Made by a program: the position numbers and the translations under genes. A stretch of 64,000 nt of DNA, taken from contig CP046177.1 of NCBI GenBank assembly GCA_014075215.1, forward strand, positions 2,170,501 to 2,234,500. Direction: 5' to 3'. Shown in pieces: positions 17,159 to 26,355 of this stretch (positions are counted from its first letter, which is position 1; the number at the start of each line of letters is the position of its first letter). The DNA comes from Flavobacteriaceae bacterium. Its GTDB lineage: Bacteria > Bacteroidota > Bacteroidia > Flavobacteriales > Flavobacteriaceae. The notes beneath the pieces were generated by a model. That model searched no databases and had not been told where the DNA came from. It saw only the letters and a list, made by a program, of their open reading frames with translations.

Positions 17159-18500
17159 TTAAGAATTTAAAACCATATCTAAGGCATCATCTGCTTCTTT
17201 ATGGATAAAATTCGCTTGATAACCAATTGTAGTTTTTAGGTTACTATGACGATATAATTTTTGAAGCATTAAAGGATTAATACGGTCTCCTGCAATATTA
17301 CCAAAAGTATGGCGAGCAATATGATTTGATAGATTCTTCTGAATGGCACATTTTTCTGCAATTCTTTTTAGGTATTTGTTGAATAGTTTTGAGGTATTTC
17401 GTGTTTTTGTAAAGATATCTTCTTTGCTTTTCGGATTCGCTTTTTTTAGGAATGGAAAAACATAATCAGTATTTGTTTCTTTATCAACTTCATAAAGTTT
17501 CAAAATAGCAACTGCCTTTTCGGGGATTTTTAGACTTACTGGTTTCTCATTCTTATTCATTTCATAATATAGTCTACCATCAACAAAGTTAAACCACTTC
17601 AATTCTAGTACATCAGAAATACGAACTCCTGCAAAATAATATGAAAACAGAAAAATATTCTTTGTATGCCAAATAGAAGTATTAGGCTCTAGTTTAAGGT
17701 TTTCAATTTTCTCAAGTTCTTGTTTAGTGAGACCTATTTTATTGCCAGATTGGATACGTATTTTTTCATTCTCTCCTGCAAAAGGATAATTTTTATTATT
17801 AGTTATGCCTTCTTTTATGGCTAGATTATAGAGCGTACGAATAAAGATTAACTAGATTGGTAATAGTTCTTGTTTTTTGCTCCAAATAAGAAGCGCAAAA
17901 CGTCTTATACTTGCTTATAAAAGTTGTATTTATATCTTGAAATGATAAACTTTTATTTTTGGAATAAGCTTTTATTTCGTCAACAATAGAATTCTCATAT
18001 TTACGAGCTTTTGAGATTCGGATTTTTCGTCGTTCTCTAATCTCATCCATAACCAATAGTTTTGGGTTAGCGGGATTATGATTCAAGAACTCTTGAATAT
18101 TGTGAAGTATAGATAATTCTGATTTAGCAACTGAAAAAGTTCCTTTGGTGTATTTGTCTTTAATTCTATCAGATGCTAATTGAAAGAAAGATACATTAGA
18201 GCCTTTTCTTTTAACTTTAGTTTGTATTTGTTGCGTAGTGAAATTCTCATCATTAGTTTCGGCTTCCAAAAGGGTAGCATGAGCTTCGCTCAAGCGCTTT
18301 AAAAGTAGATTATTTAAGCGTGTAGAATTAGGGTGCGATTTTTTGACTTTATTAGATTTTGCATCCCAATCTTTTTCAAAAATGTACTTCCCAGTAAAAA
18401 TATATCTTGTTTTTCTATTTTTTGTTATTCTTAAAGCTAAAGGAAGTGAACCATCTTTCTTCTTATCGTGCTTCCAAAGTATTATCTTTACTGACCCCAT
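17159..18500 (-). pseudogene. Tyrosine recombinase (integrase), frameshifted
   Basis: Two frames together give an almost complete phage/conjugative-element integrase of about 445 residues. The N-terminal 224 codons hold the arm-binding domain (GSVKIILWKHDKKKDGSLPL) and core-binding SAM-like domain, then end at a stop at 17826. A -1/+1 shift near 17850 moves to a frame reading FIRTLYNLAIKEGITNNKNY and onward. The catalytic domain carries Arg in AGVRISD, HIARHTFG, and RHSNLKTTIGYQ with the nucleophile Tyr. All key residues are kept, so only the shift breaks the gene. It lies about 170 bp from a truncated tRNA that is probably its attachment scar. Confidence 0.85.
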
Positions 18501-18668
18501 AGTTAATTCGTTGAAGTGTAAAGATAAGTGATTTTGATAAATTTACCTAAAACATACCTAAAACAAATTACGATTTTATATGGTTTTATACGGTTTTATT
18601 TAATTTCTGATAAATTATAAAATACTGATAATCAATTATATTGTTATTTATTGGTATTATAAAGACAA

Positions 18669-18712
18669 AGCTCATAACCCGAAGGTCGCAAGTTCGAGTC
18701 CTGCTCCCGCTA
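18669..18712 (+). other. 3' fragment of initiator tRNA-Met: probable attachment-site remnant
   Basis: The bases from the anticodon loop CTCATAA onward match a bacterial initiator tRNA: 3' anticodon stem CCCGA, T arm GCAAG-TTCGAGT-CCTGC, acceptor TCCCGCT, discriminator A. The 5' half (acceptor, D arm and the GGG side of the anticodon stem) is absent, replaced by unrelated AT-rich DNA. A break exactly at the anticodon loop is what tyrosine-recombinase integration into a tRNA gene leaves behind. It is not a working tRNA. The intact partner gene is not in the window. Confidence 0.75.
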
Positions 18713-18719
18713 CTAAAAT

Positions 18720-18768
18720 AAGCCATTGATTATCAGTCAATAAAACTGTAAATTGATGGCTTTTTTTA
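18720..18768 (+). terminator. Terminator following the tRNA fragment
   Basis: AAGCCAT (18720-18726) pairs with ATGGCTT (18756-18762) and is followed by seven T. It is most simply the original terminator of the tRNA gene, kept with the 3' fragment. The loop is long (29 bases). The rest of 18501-18862 holds no gene. Confidence 0.5.
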
Positions 18769-18862
18769 CTTGGTGAAATAATGAGCACATACAGTAAAAA
18801 CCAGTTCATGTCGCCTAATACGTGAAAGCCAAAATGAGTTCTTTGTTTAAAATAGCTATCTC

Positions 18863-20107
18863 TTAACCCATATTATCAAGAATCTCTCCGTATTCTTTTG
18901 CCTTGTCATTCATCTCTAAGATCTCATACAAGCTTTTTAACACTTTTACGGTTTCAACGGTTCTTTTTAAGCTATCTGCTTTTTCCAAATAAGGCAATGC
19001 TTCTTTATATATCAATATTTTTTTTGCCTGTAGATCATCGTATTTATCAAAATCAGTTAAGCCTTCCATTTGATCATTGATTTCACTTTCTTTGGCAATA
19101 ATCAATCTATACATACTTGAATATGCATCTGCATAATCGGGTTTTAACTCGATTGCTTTTTTGAAATAGCCCATAGCTTCTTCTTCTTTACCTTTTTTAT
19201 CGCTGTTTATAATTCCTAGATTATAATACAGAAGATGATTATTGGGAGCTAACTCAACGGCTTTCTTCAATAGTTTTTCAAACTCATCCATTTTTTCCAA
19301 TTTGATATAAAAATCCGCTTCGGTTAGTAAGAGATTAAGATCGTCGGGGTCTTGAGCCCTCGCTTCTTTAATCATTTTAACAGCTTCTTTATATCTGTCG
19401 AGTTTAGCTAAAATAGCTGCAATATATTTGATAATACTCGCTTTTTTGGAGGAGGTTACTTCATCTCTGGGCTCTTTAAACTGACCTAATCTTACCATAT
19501 TGTCTCTCTGAGTTTTACTCCCCAGATTTCTTTCTATTCCTGTCGCTTTTTCTTTGGCATAATAAATGGTGGTAATACCTGTATAGCCAATATCTTTCAA
19601 TTGCCGATATTTCTCTAAAGCACCTTCAAAATCCTGAGCATTATAAGAACTCAATGCAGAATTTTGGAGGGAAGCAGTATCCGTAGGATCCAGCGTATAT
19701 GCTAACAAAAAATCTTTGGCAGCATTAAGAAAATCCTTATCTTTTGTAAATAAAGTGGCTGCTCTGTTTGAAACTTCAACAACCATTTCATCTACCATAG
19801 GTTTTGCAGTCGCAGCATATTTTTTTCTACCGGAAGTGTTCTCAACATCTTGTAAGTTTTTAAAAGCCGTTGCTGCAGCTTCATATTTTCTAACTCCCTT
19901 ATATGCCTGAACTTCCAAATAGTGAAATTTTGCTCTTGTTTTTACATCCATGTTAGATACCAAGCTTTTAGCTGCCATTAATGCCGTAGAAGCTGTTCTA
20001 TAATCTGATTTTTTAATTGCTTTCTCTGCAGTTTTTAATTCGCTTTTTTGTGCAAAAAGGCCTACTGCTATAAGGCTCACAAAAATGACTAATACTTGTT
20101 TTCTCAT
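18863..20107 (-). CDS. Secreted tetratricopeptide-repeat protein
   Basis: A 414-residue protein with a signal peptide (MRKQVLVIFVSLIAVGLFAQ), so periplasmic or outer-membrane facing. Several TPR units follow. The clearest are near residues 240-340 (AEFY-like helices such as LYYNLGIINSDKKGKEEEAM and YFKKAIELKPDYADAYSSMY). TPRs form a helical scaffold for protein contacts, and no enzymatic motif is visible. It starts 25 bp after gyrA on the same strand, an arrangement that suggests co-transcription with gyrA. The specific role is unknown. Confidence 0.85.
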   Translation of the reverse strand: MRKQVLVIFVSLIAVGLFAQKSELKTAEKAIKKSDYRTASTALMAAKSLVSNMDVKTRAKFHYLEVQAYKGVRKYEAAATAFKNLQDVENTSGRKKYAATAKPMVDEMVVEVSNRAATLFTKDKDFLNAAKDFLLAYTLDPTDTASLQNSALSSYNAQDFEGALEKYRQLKDIGYTGITTIYYAKEKATGIERNLGSKTQRDNMVRLGQFKEPRDEVTSSKKASIIKYIAAILAKLDRYKEAVKMIKEARAQDPDDLNLLLTEADFYIKLEKMDEFEKLLKKAVELAPNNHLLYYNLGIINSDKKGKEEEAMGYFKKAIELKPDYADAYSSMYRLIIAKESEINDQMEGLTDFDKYDDLQAKKILIYKEALPYLEKADSLKRTVETVKVLKSLYEILEMNDKAKEYGEILDNMG

Positions 20108-20132
20108 GTCGTTATTATTTAGATTCTAAATT

Positions 20133-22625
20133 TTATTCATTTTCGTTTCCATTATTCTCAATTTCCATACCATTATTTTCAGAATCCTCTTCATACCTTA
20201 CCTTTGCTACTGCAGCAATACTATCATCTTCTTTTATATTGATTAGTTTCACTCCTTGAGTAGCCCTACCCATCACGCGTAAATCTTCCACTGCCATTCT
20301 AATAGTAATCCCTGACTTATTAATAATCATTAAATCATTACTATCATCTACATTTTTAATGGCGACCAAATTACCTGTTTTTTCCGAGATATTCAATGTT
20401 TTCACTCCTTTACCTCCTCTGTTCGTAATTCTATAGTCTTCTAATTTGGAGCGTTTGCCATATCCTTTTTCAGAAACTACCAAAATATTACTTTCCATAT
20501 CATTTACGGCAATCATACCCACCACTTCGTCGTTCTCATCTGCAAGAGTAATGCCTCTCACTCCGGATGCTATTCTACCCATAGGCCTTGTTTTTGCTTC
20601 CTCAAAACGGATAGACTTTCCAGATTTCAGAGCCAACATTACCTGACTATCTCCTGTGGTTAATTTTGCTTCCAGTAATTCATCATCTTCCCTGATAGTA
20701 ATAGCATTGATTCCATTGGTTCTTGGCCTCGAGTACTGCTCCAGAGGAGTTTTTTTAACCTGTCCCTTCTTAGTGGCCATAATTACATAATGACTGTTTA
20801 CATAATCTTCATCTTTCAAATCTTGAGTTACCAAAAATGCTTTTACTTTATCATCTTGTCCTATGTTAATCAGGTTCTGAATAGCTCTCCCTTTTGATGT
20901 TTTACCTCCTTCGGGAATTTCATAAACCCGCATCCAGAATACTTTTCCTTTCTGAGTAAAGAATAACATATACTGATGATTGGTTCCTATAAACAGGTGC
21001 TCTAAGAAATCTTCATTTCTGGTGGTCACCCCTTTTTGTCCGCGCCCCCCCCTGTTTTGTACTTTGTATTCGTCCAAATTGGTACGTTTCAGATATCCGG
21101 CATTAGAAATAGTTACTACTACTTTGGAATCAGGAATCATGTCCTCTATTCTCATATCGCCACCGGTATATTCTATGGTGGAACGGCGTTCGTCTCCATA
21201 TTTATCCCTGATACGAACTAATTCATCTTTGATGATTTGATAGCGTCTTGGTTCATTGGATAATATGTCTTTTAAATCGGCAATGGTTTTTACAATTTCA
21301 TCAAATTCCGCTCGTAATTTATCCTGCTCCAAACCGGTAAGATTACGAAGTCTCATTTCAACAATTGCTTTTGCCTGGGTTTCGGTCAGTTCAAACCGAA
21401 CCGTCAGGCTGTCCCGGGCTTCATCTGCATTCTTAGAGCCTCTGATTATTTTGATCACTTCATCAATATTATCAGATGCAATAATCAGCCCTTCCAGAAT
21501 ATGTGCTCTGGCCTCTGCTTTCTTTAATTCGTATTCGGCTCTTTTAACAACAACTTCATGCCTGTGTGCTACGAAATAATGAATTAATTGTTTTAAATTT
21601 AATTGCTCCGGTTTTCCCTTTACTAATGCAATATTATTTACACTAAAAGAAGTCTGCAGTGCAGTATATTTAAATAATTTGTTTAGAATAATATTAGGAA
21701 TTGCATCGCGTTTCAACACATATACAATGCGCATTCCGTTTCTATCGGACTCATCTCTTATATTAACAATACCTTCCAGTTTCTTATCGTTTACCAGTTC
21801 GGCTGTTTTTTTAATCATTTCCGCTTTGTTAACCTGATATGGAATTTCAGTAACCACGATAGATTCTTTGCCTTTTACTTCTTCTATAACGGCTTTTGCA
21901 CGCATTACAATCCTCCCTCTACCCGTATGGAAAGCATCTTTAACACCTTCGTAACCGTAAATAATTCCTCCTGTCGGAAAATCAGGGGCTTTTATGAGCT
22001 GCATCAACTCATCTATTTCTATATCCCTATTATCTATATACGCTATCGTGCCGTTAATAACTTCCGTGAGATTATGCGGTGCCATATTGGTGGCCATACC
22101 TACTGCAATACCGGAAGCCCCATTAATTAGTAAGTTTGGGATCCTGGTAGGTAATACGGTGGGCTCCTTTAATGTGTCATCAAAATTCAACTGATAATCC
22201 ACCGTTTCTTTTTCAATATCCGATAACATTTCTTCGGATATTTTTTGCATTCTTACTTCCGTATAACGCATTGCTGCAGGACTGTCGCCATCTACAGAAC
22301 CAAAATTCCCCTGCCCGTCTATCATCATATAACGCACACTCCAGTCTTGAGCCATCCGTACCATGGAATCATATACGGACGTATCTCCGTGCGGATGATA
22401 CTTTCCTAAGACTTCTCCGACAATTCTCGCTGATTTTTTATATGCTCCGGTAGCTTTAACCCCCAATTCGTGCATTCCGTAAAGTACTCTCCTGTGCACA
22501 GGCTTTAAACCATCTCTTACATCAGGCAATGCCCTGGACACAATTACAGACATAGAATAATCTATGTATGCGGATTTCATTTGTTCCTCGATATTAATCG
22601 GAATTAACTTTTCGCCTTCAATCAT
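20133..22625 (-). CDS. gyrA: DNA gyrase subunit A
   Basis: The breakage-reunion subunit of DNA gyrase, which introduces negative supercoils with GyrB. I chose the ATG at 22623-22625 (MIEGEKLIPINIEEQMKSAY), giving 830 residues; a frame extension of nine codons upstream is possible but does not match the family start. The catalytic Tyr is in AAMRYTE near residue 121, following the winged-helix DNA-binding region (HPHGDTSVYDSMVRMAQDW). The C-terminal beta-pinwheel begins with the GyrA box QNRGGRGQKG, which separates it from topoisomerase IV ParC. The tail is acidic and Asn-rich. The residues around SAD-like positions 80-90 read GDTSVYD, so Ser is kept at the usual quinolone site. Confidence 0.96.
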   Translation of the reverse strand: MIEGEKLIPINIEEQMKSAYIDYSMSVIVSRALPDVRDGLKPVHRRVLYGMHELGVKATGAYKKSARIVGEVLGKYHPHGDTSVYDSMVRMAQDWSVRYMMIDGQGNFGSVDGDSPAAMRYTEVRMQKISEEMLSDIEKETVDYQLNFDDTLKEPTVLPTRIPNLLINGASGIAVGMATNMAPHNLTEVINGTIAYIDNRDIEIDELMQLIKAPDFPTGGIIYGYEGVKDAFHTGRGRIVMRAKAVIEEVKGKESIVVTEIPYQVNKAEMIKKTAELVNDKKLEGIVNIRDESDRNGMRIVYVLKRDAIPNIILNKLFKYTALQTSFSVNNIALVKGKPEQLNLKQLIHYFVAHRHEVVVKRAEYELKKAEARAHILEGLIIASDNIDEVIKIIRGSKNADEARDSLTVRFELTETQAKAIVEMRLRNLTGLEQDKLRAEFDEIVKTIADLKDILSNEPRRYQIIKDELVRIRDKYGDERRSTIEYTGGDMRIEDMIPDSKVVVTISNAGYLKRTNLDEYKVQNRGGRGQKGVTTRNEDFLEHLFIGTNHQYMLFFTQKGKVFWMRVYEIPEGGKTSKGRAIQNLINIGQDDKVKAFLVTQDLKDEDYVNSHYVIMATKKGQVKKTPLEQYSRPRTNGINAITIREDDELLEAKLTTGDSQVMLALKSGKSIRFEEAKTRPMGRIASGVRGITLADENDEVVGMIAVNDMESNILVVSEKGYGKRSKLEDYRITNRGGKGVKTLNISEKTGNLVAIKNVDDSNDLMIINKSGITIRMAVEDLRVMGRATQGVKLINIKEDDSIAAVAKVRYEEDSENNGMEIENNGNENE

Positions 22626-22876
22626 TATATTTTTGTTAGTTTTTAATAACAAAGCAAGGTACTACAATTCGCATTTCTCACAAAGGTTTTCATTGCGCAT
22701 TTCCCCTCGAGTTATTAACATTTCTTCATAAATTCTGACTTTTTTATATGGCTGATTTCCAGGTATTTTTATTTCCTCTTTAAGCAGCCAAAATGACAGT
22801 ATTTTATGATTGGTATTTTTTTTGTAATTTTTTTTGATGAAAAAGGACTAAATTTACACATACTATACAAAGAAAT

Positions 22877-25435
22877 ATGGACGATAATTTTTCACCAAAG
22901 GTCAGAGATGTAATTACTTTTAGCAAGGAAGAAGCCCTTCGTTTGGGGCATGATTTTATTGGTACGGAACATCTTTTACTCGGTTTGATAAAAAAAGGAG
23001 AGGGCAAAGCAATTGATATACTAGATATTTTTGAATTGGATTTAGCTCTGATTCGAAAAAAATTAGAACAATTAAATCCTGTTTTACCCTCTGTCAACGG
23101 AGCATATCAGAAAAAGAATTTACATTTGACCAGGCAAGCCGAAAAAGCTTTAAAAACTACTTTTTTAGAAGCTAAATTGTATCAAAGTAATGCTATAGAT
23201 ACCGCACATTTATTATTGTGTATTTTAAGGAATGAAAACGATCCTACAACAAAATTGTTGAACAAACACAATGTTGATTATGATCAATCAAAGGCTTTGT
23301 ATAAAGAATTGCATATAGAGCAAGACAATTTATCCATAAGCCCAATTGCCGAAACTTCTTCTGATGATGAGTTTACCTCTCCGGAAAAGAGCAACCCTTA
23401 CGGACAAACTCAAAAAGGGAAAAACCCCAAAAAATCCAAAACACCTGTTTTAGATAATTTCGGCAGAGATTTAACTGCTTTAGCCGAAGCTGATAAATTG
23501 GATCCGGTTGTGGGGAGGCAGGTAGAAATAGAACGTGTTTCTCAAATTTTAAGTAGAAGAAAGAAAAATAATCCCATGTTGATAGGGGAGCCCGGTGTTG
23601 GTAAATCTGCCATTGCAGAAGGGTTAGCTATTAGGATTGTAAATAGAAAAGTTTCAAGAATTTTATTTGATAAAAGAATTGTCTCTCTGGATTTAGCGAG
23701 TTTAGTTGCCGGGACAAAATACAGAGGGCAGTTTGAAGAACGGATGAAAGCTCTCATGAATGAATTGGAAAGGAATGAAGATATTATTTTATTTATAGAT
23801 GAAATTCATACTATAGTAGGGGCCGGTGGAGCCACGGGTTCATTAGATGCGTCTAATATGTTAAAACCCGCCTTAGCCAGAGGAGAAATTCAATGTATAG
23901 GAGCTACCACACTGGATGAGTACAGGACTAATATAGAAAAAGACGGTGCTTTGGAGCGTCGTTTTCAAAAAGTAATTGTAGATCCTACCAGTGTAGAAGA
24001 AACCATTCAAATCTTACACAATATCAAAGGTAAATACGAAGCACATCATCATGTGGATTTTACGGATGCTGCTATTGAAGCCTGTGTGAAACTGACCAAC
24101 CGATATATGACAGATCGATATTTGCCGGACAAGGCAATTGATGCTATGGACGAAGCCGGTTCCAGAATTCATATCACCAATATTGTAGTTCCGAAACAAA
24201 TACTGGAATTAGAAGCCCAACTGGATGTAATTCGAGAGCGTAAAACCGATGCAGTAAATGGCCAAAAATATGAAGAAGCTGCCAAATTACGTGATGATGA
24301 AAAGAATTTGGAAACTGCTTTGCACTCTGCTCAAAAACAATGGGAAGATGACTCTAAACTAAATAGAGAAATTGTAACTGAAGATAATGTTGCCGAAGTA
24401 GTTTCTATGATGACAAATATTCCCGTAAACAGAGTTGCCGAGGCAGAAAGTCATCGTTTAAGTGAGTTGCCCGGTATGATCAAAGGAAAAGTTATCGGAC
24501 AAGATGAAGCAGTTGCTAAAGTGGTAAAAGCCATTCAAAGAAACAGAGTCGGATTAAAGGACCCTAATAAACCTATTGGTTCTTTCATATTCTTGGGACA
24601 AACGGGCGTCGGTAAAACACAACTGGCAAAAATACTAGCAAAAGAGCTATTTGATTCCGAGGATTCTTTGATTAGAATTGATATGAGCGAATACATGGAA
24701 AAATTCGCTATTTCCAGATTAATTGGCGCACCTCCGGGTTATGTAGGTTATGAAGAAGGTGGACAATTGACAGAAAAAGTGCGTAGAAAACCATATTCTG
24801 TTATATTACTAGACGAGATTGAAAAAGCGCATCCGGATGTCTTTAATATGTTATTGCAGATTTTGGATGATGGTTATATTACTGACAGCCTGGGAAGAAA
24901 AATTGATTTTCGGAATACCATTATCATTATGACTTCTAATATTGGTGCTCGTCAAATAAAAGATTTTGGCAGTGGTGTTGGTTTTGGAACAGCAGCAAAA
25001 AATGCGCAGGCAGACGATCATGCAAAAAGTGTGATTGAAGGTGCTTTAAAAAAATCTTTTGCTCCCGAATTTTTAAACAGGATTGACGATGTCATTATTT
25101 TCAATGCCTTGGAAAGAGAACACATCCACTCTATCATTGATATTGAGTTAGATAAATTATTGAGAAGAATAGCCGATCTGGGGTATACCTTGCAATTAAG
25201 CGAAAAAGCAAAGGATTATATAGCTGACAAAGGTTTTGATAGAAAGTATGGTGCCAGGCCTTTGAAAAGAGCCATTCAAAAATATATTGAAGATACACTG
25301 GCGGAAGAAATTATCACTTCCAAATTAGAAGAAGGAGATACTATTAAAATGGATTTGAATGTCAAAGAAAATATACTCACTATTAAAATTAAGAAAGGGA
25401 AAAAAGCACCTGAAAATAAAGCTGCAGAAGAATAA
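22877..25435 (+). CDS. clpC: ClpC-type AAA+ unfoldase, Clp protease ATPase subunit
   Basis: An 852-residue Hsp100 protein that unfolds proteins and feeds them to ClpP. The N-terminal Clp-N repeats (about 1-150; FIGTEHLLLGLIK) bind adaptors. The first AAA+ module has Walker A GEPGVGKS (about 238-245). A short middle domain with a UVR-like stretch (KYEEAAKLRDDEKNLE) marks ClpC rather than ClpA or ClpB. The second AAA+ module has GQTGVGKT (about 574-581). The C-terminus is Lys/Glu-rich. The start ATG at 22877 fits the family. It is divergent from gyrA and converges on thyA with an 11-bp gap. Confidence 0.93.
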   Translation: MDDNFSPKVRDVITFSKEEALRLGHDFIGTEHLLLGLIKKGEGKAIDILDIFELDLALIRKKLEQLNPVLPSVNGAYQKKNLHLTRQAEKALKTTFLEAKLYQSNAIDTAHLLLCILRNENDPTTKLLNKHNVDYDQSKALYKELHIEQDNLSISPIAETSSDDEFTSPEKSNPYGQTQKGKNPKKSKTPVLDNFGRDLTALAEADKLDPVVGRQVEIERVSQILSRRKKNNPMLIGEPGVGKSAIAEGLAIRIVNRKVSRILFDKRIVSLDLASLVAGTKYRGQFEERMKALMNELERNEDIILFIDEIHTIVGAGGATGSLDASNMLKPALARGEIQCIGATTLDEYRTNIEKDGALERRFQKVIVDPTSVEETIQILHNIKGKYEAHHHVDFTDAAIEACVKLTNRYMTDRYLPDKAIDAMDEAGSRIHITNIVVPKQILELEAQLDVIRERKTDAVNGQKYEEAAKLRDDEKNLETALHSAQKQWEDDSKLNREIVTEDNVAEVVSMMTNIPVNRVAEAESHRLSELPGMIKGKVIGQDEAVAKVVKAIQRNRVGLKDPNKPIGSFIFLGQTGVGKTQLAKILAKELFDSEDSLIRIDMSEYMEKFAISRLIGAPPGYVGYEEGGQLTEKVRRKPYSVILLDEIEKAHPDVFNMLLQILDDGYITDSLGRKIDFRNTIIIMTSNIGARQIKDFGSGVGFGTAAKNAQADDHAKSVIEGALKKSFAPEFLNRIDDVIIFNALEREHIHSIIDIELDKLLRRIADLGYTLQLSEKAKDYIADKGFDRKYGARPLKRAIQKYIEDTLAEEIITSKLEEGDTIKMDLNVKENILTIKIKKGKKAPENKAAEE

Positions 25436-25446
25436 ACCAGCTATAA

Positions 25447-26271
25447 TTATACAGCTACAGTACCTTTTATATGTGGGTGTGGGTTGTAATTTACCAATTC
25501 AAAATCTTCGTAAGTAAAATCCGTGATGTTTTTTATTTCAGGGTTTAATTTCATTGTAGGCAACGGCCTTATATCTCTGGATAATTGCAATGTTAATTGT
25601 TCCAAATGGTTGTTATAGATATGAGCATCTCCAAAAGTGTGTATAAACTCACCTGCTTCATAATCGCAAATCTGCGCGATCATCATTGTGAGTAAAGCGT
25701 AAGAAGCAATATTAAACGGTACTCCTAAAAAGATATCCGCACTTCTTTGGTATAACTGGCAAGATAATTTTCCTTCCGCAACATAAAACTGAAAGAACGC
25801 ATGACAAGGTGGCAAAGCCGCTTTTCCGTTGGCTACGTTTTCCGAAAATGATACCGATATATCGGGCAATACACTTGGATTCCACGCACTGACTATCATT
25901 CGCCTGCTGTCAGGATTATTTTTTAAGGTTTTAATGGTTTCCTTTAATTGATCAATATCATCACTATTCCAATTACGCCATTGGTGCCCGTAGACAGGTC
26001 CCAAATCTCCGTTTTCATCTGCCCATTCATTCCAGATTCTAACGTCGTTTTCCTGTAAATACTTTATATTGGTATCTCCTTTTATAAACCATAATAGCTC
26101 ATAAATAATAGATTTTAAATGCAGTTTTTTTGTGGTTACCATTGGAAAACCCTCATGTAAGTCAAATCGCATCTGATATCCAAAAACGCTTTTTGTTCCC
26201 GTACCTGTTCTGTCATTCTTCTCATTTCCGTTTTCCAAAACATGCTTTACCAAGTCGTGATATTGCTTCAT
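25447..26271 (-). CDS. thyA: Thymidylate synthase
   Basis: A 274-residue enzyme that methylates dUMP to dTMP with methylene-tetrahydrofolate. RTGTGTKSVFGYQMRFDL at the start, the RRMIVSAWNP phosphate-binding strand, the catalytic Cys in LPPCHAFFQF (about residue 153), and DAHIYNNHLEQ near the C-terminus are all family marks. The length is close to the E. coli enzyme (264). It is on the minus strand downstream of the nucleoside transporter gene, a sensible pairing of nucleoside uptake with dTMP synthesis; a palindromic repeat lies between them and may separate transcription. Confidence 0.97.
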   Translation of the reverse strand: MKQYHDLVKHVLENGNEKNDRTGTGTKSVFGYQMRFDLHEGFPMVTTKKLHLKSIIYELLWFIKGDTNIKYLQENDVRIWNEWADENGDLGPVYGHQWRNWNSDDIDQLKETIKTLKNNPDSRRMIVSAWNPSVLPDISVSFSENVANGKAALPPCHAFFQFYVAEGKLSCQLYQRSADIFLGVPFNIASYALLTMMIAQICDYEAGEFIHTFGDAHIYNNHLEQLTLQLSRDIRPLPTMKLNPEIKNITDFTYEDFELVNYNPHPHIKGTVAV

Positions 26272-26301
26272 TTTATCTTTTCCTTTTGGTTTTAACCTTG
26301 T

Positions 26302-26332
26302 GAGACCTTTGCCAAATCAATTTTGCAAAGGT
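26302..26332. repeat. Palindromic repeat of the GAGACCTTTGC family
   Basis: GAGACCTTTGCC at the left and GCAAAGGT at the right form an 8-bp inverted repeat around AAATCAATTTT. Twenty-one of its bases are the exact complement of 666-686. It lies in the 84-bp gap between two minus-strand genes, so it could act as a hairpin in the message or as a terminator of the transporter transcript. Confidence 0.65.
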
Positions 26333-26355
26333 ATCCTTGTATTTCTAATAACTTT

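Noticed and set aside
18669..18712. A tRNA-Met gene
   Set aside because: Only the 3' part from the anticodon loop exists; no acceptor or D arm can be built from the upstream bases.
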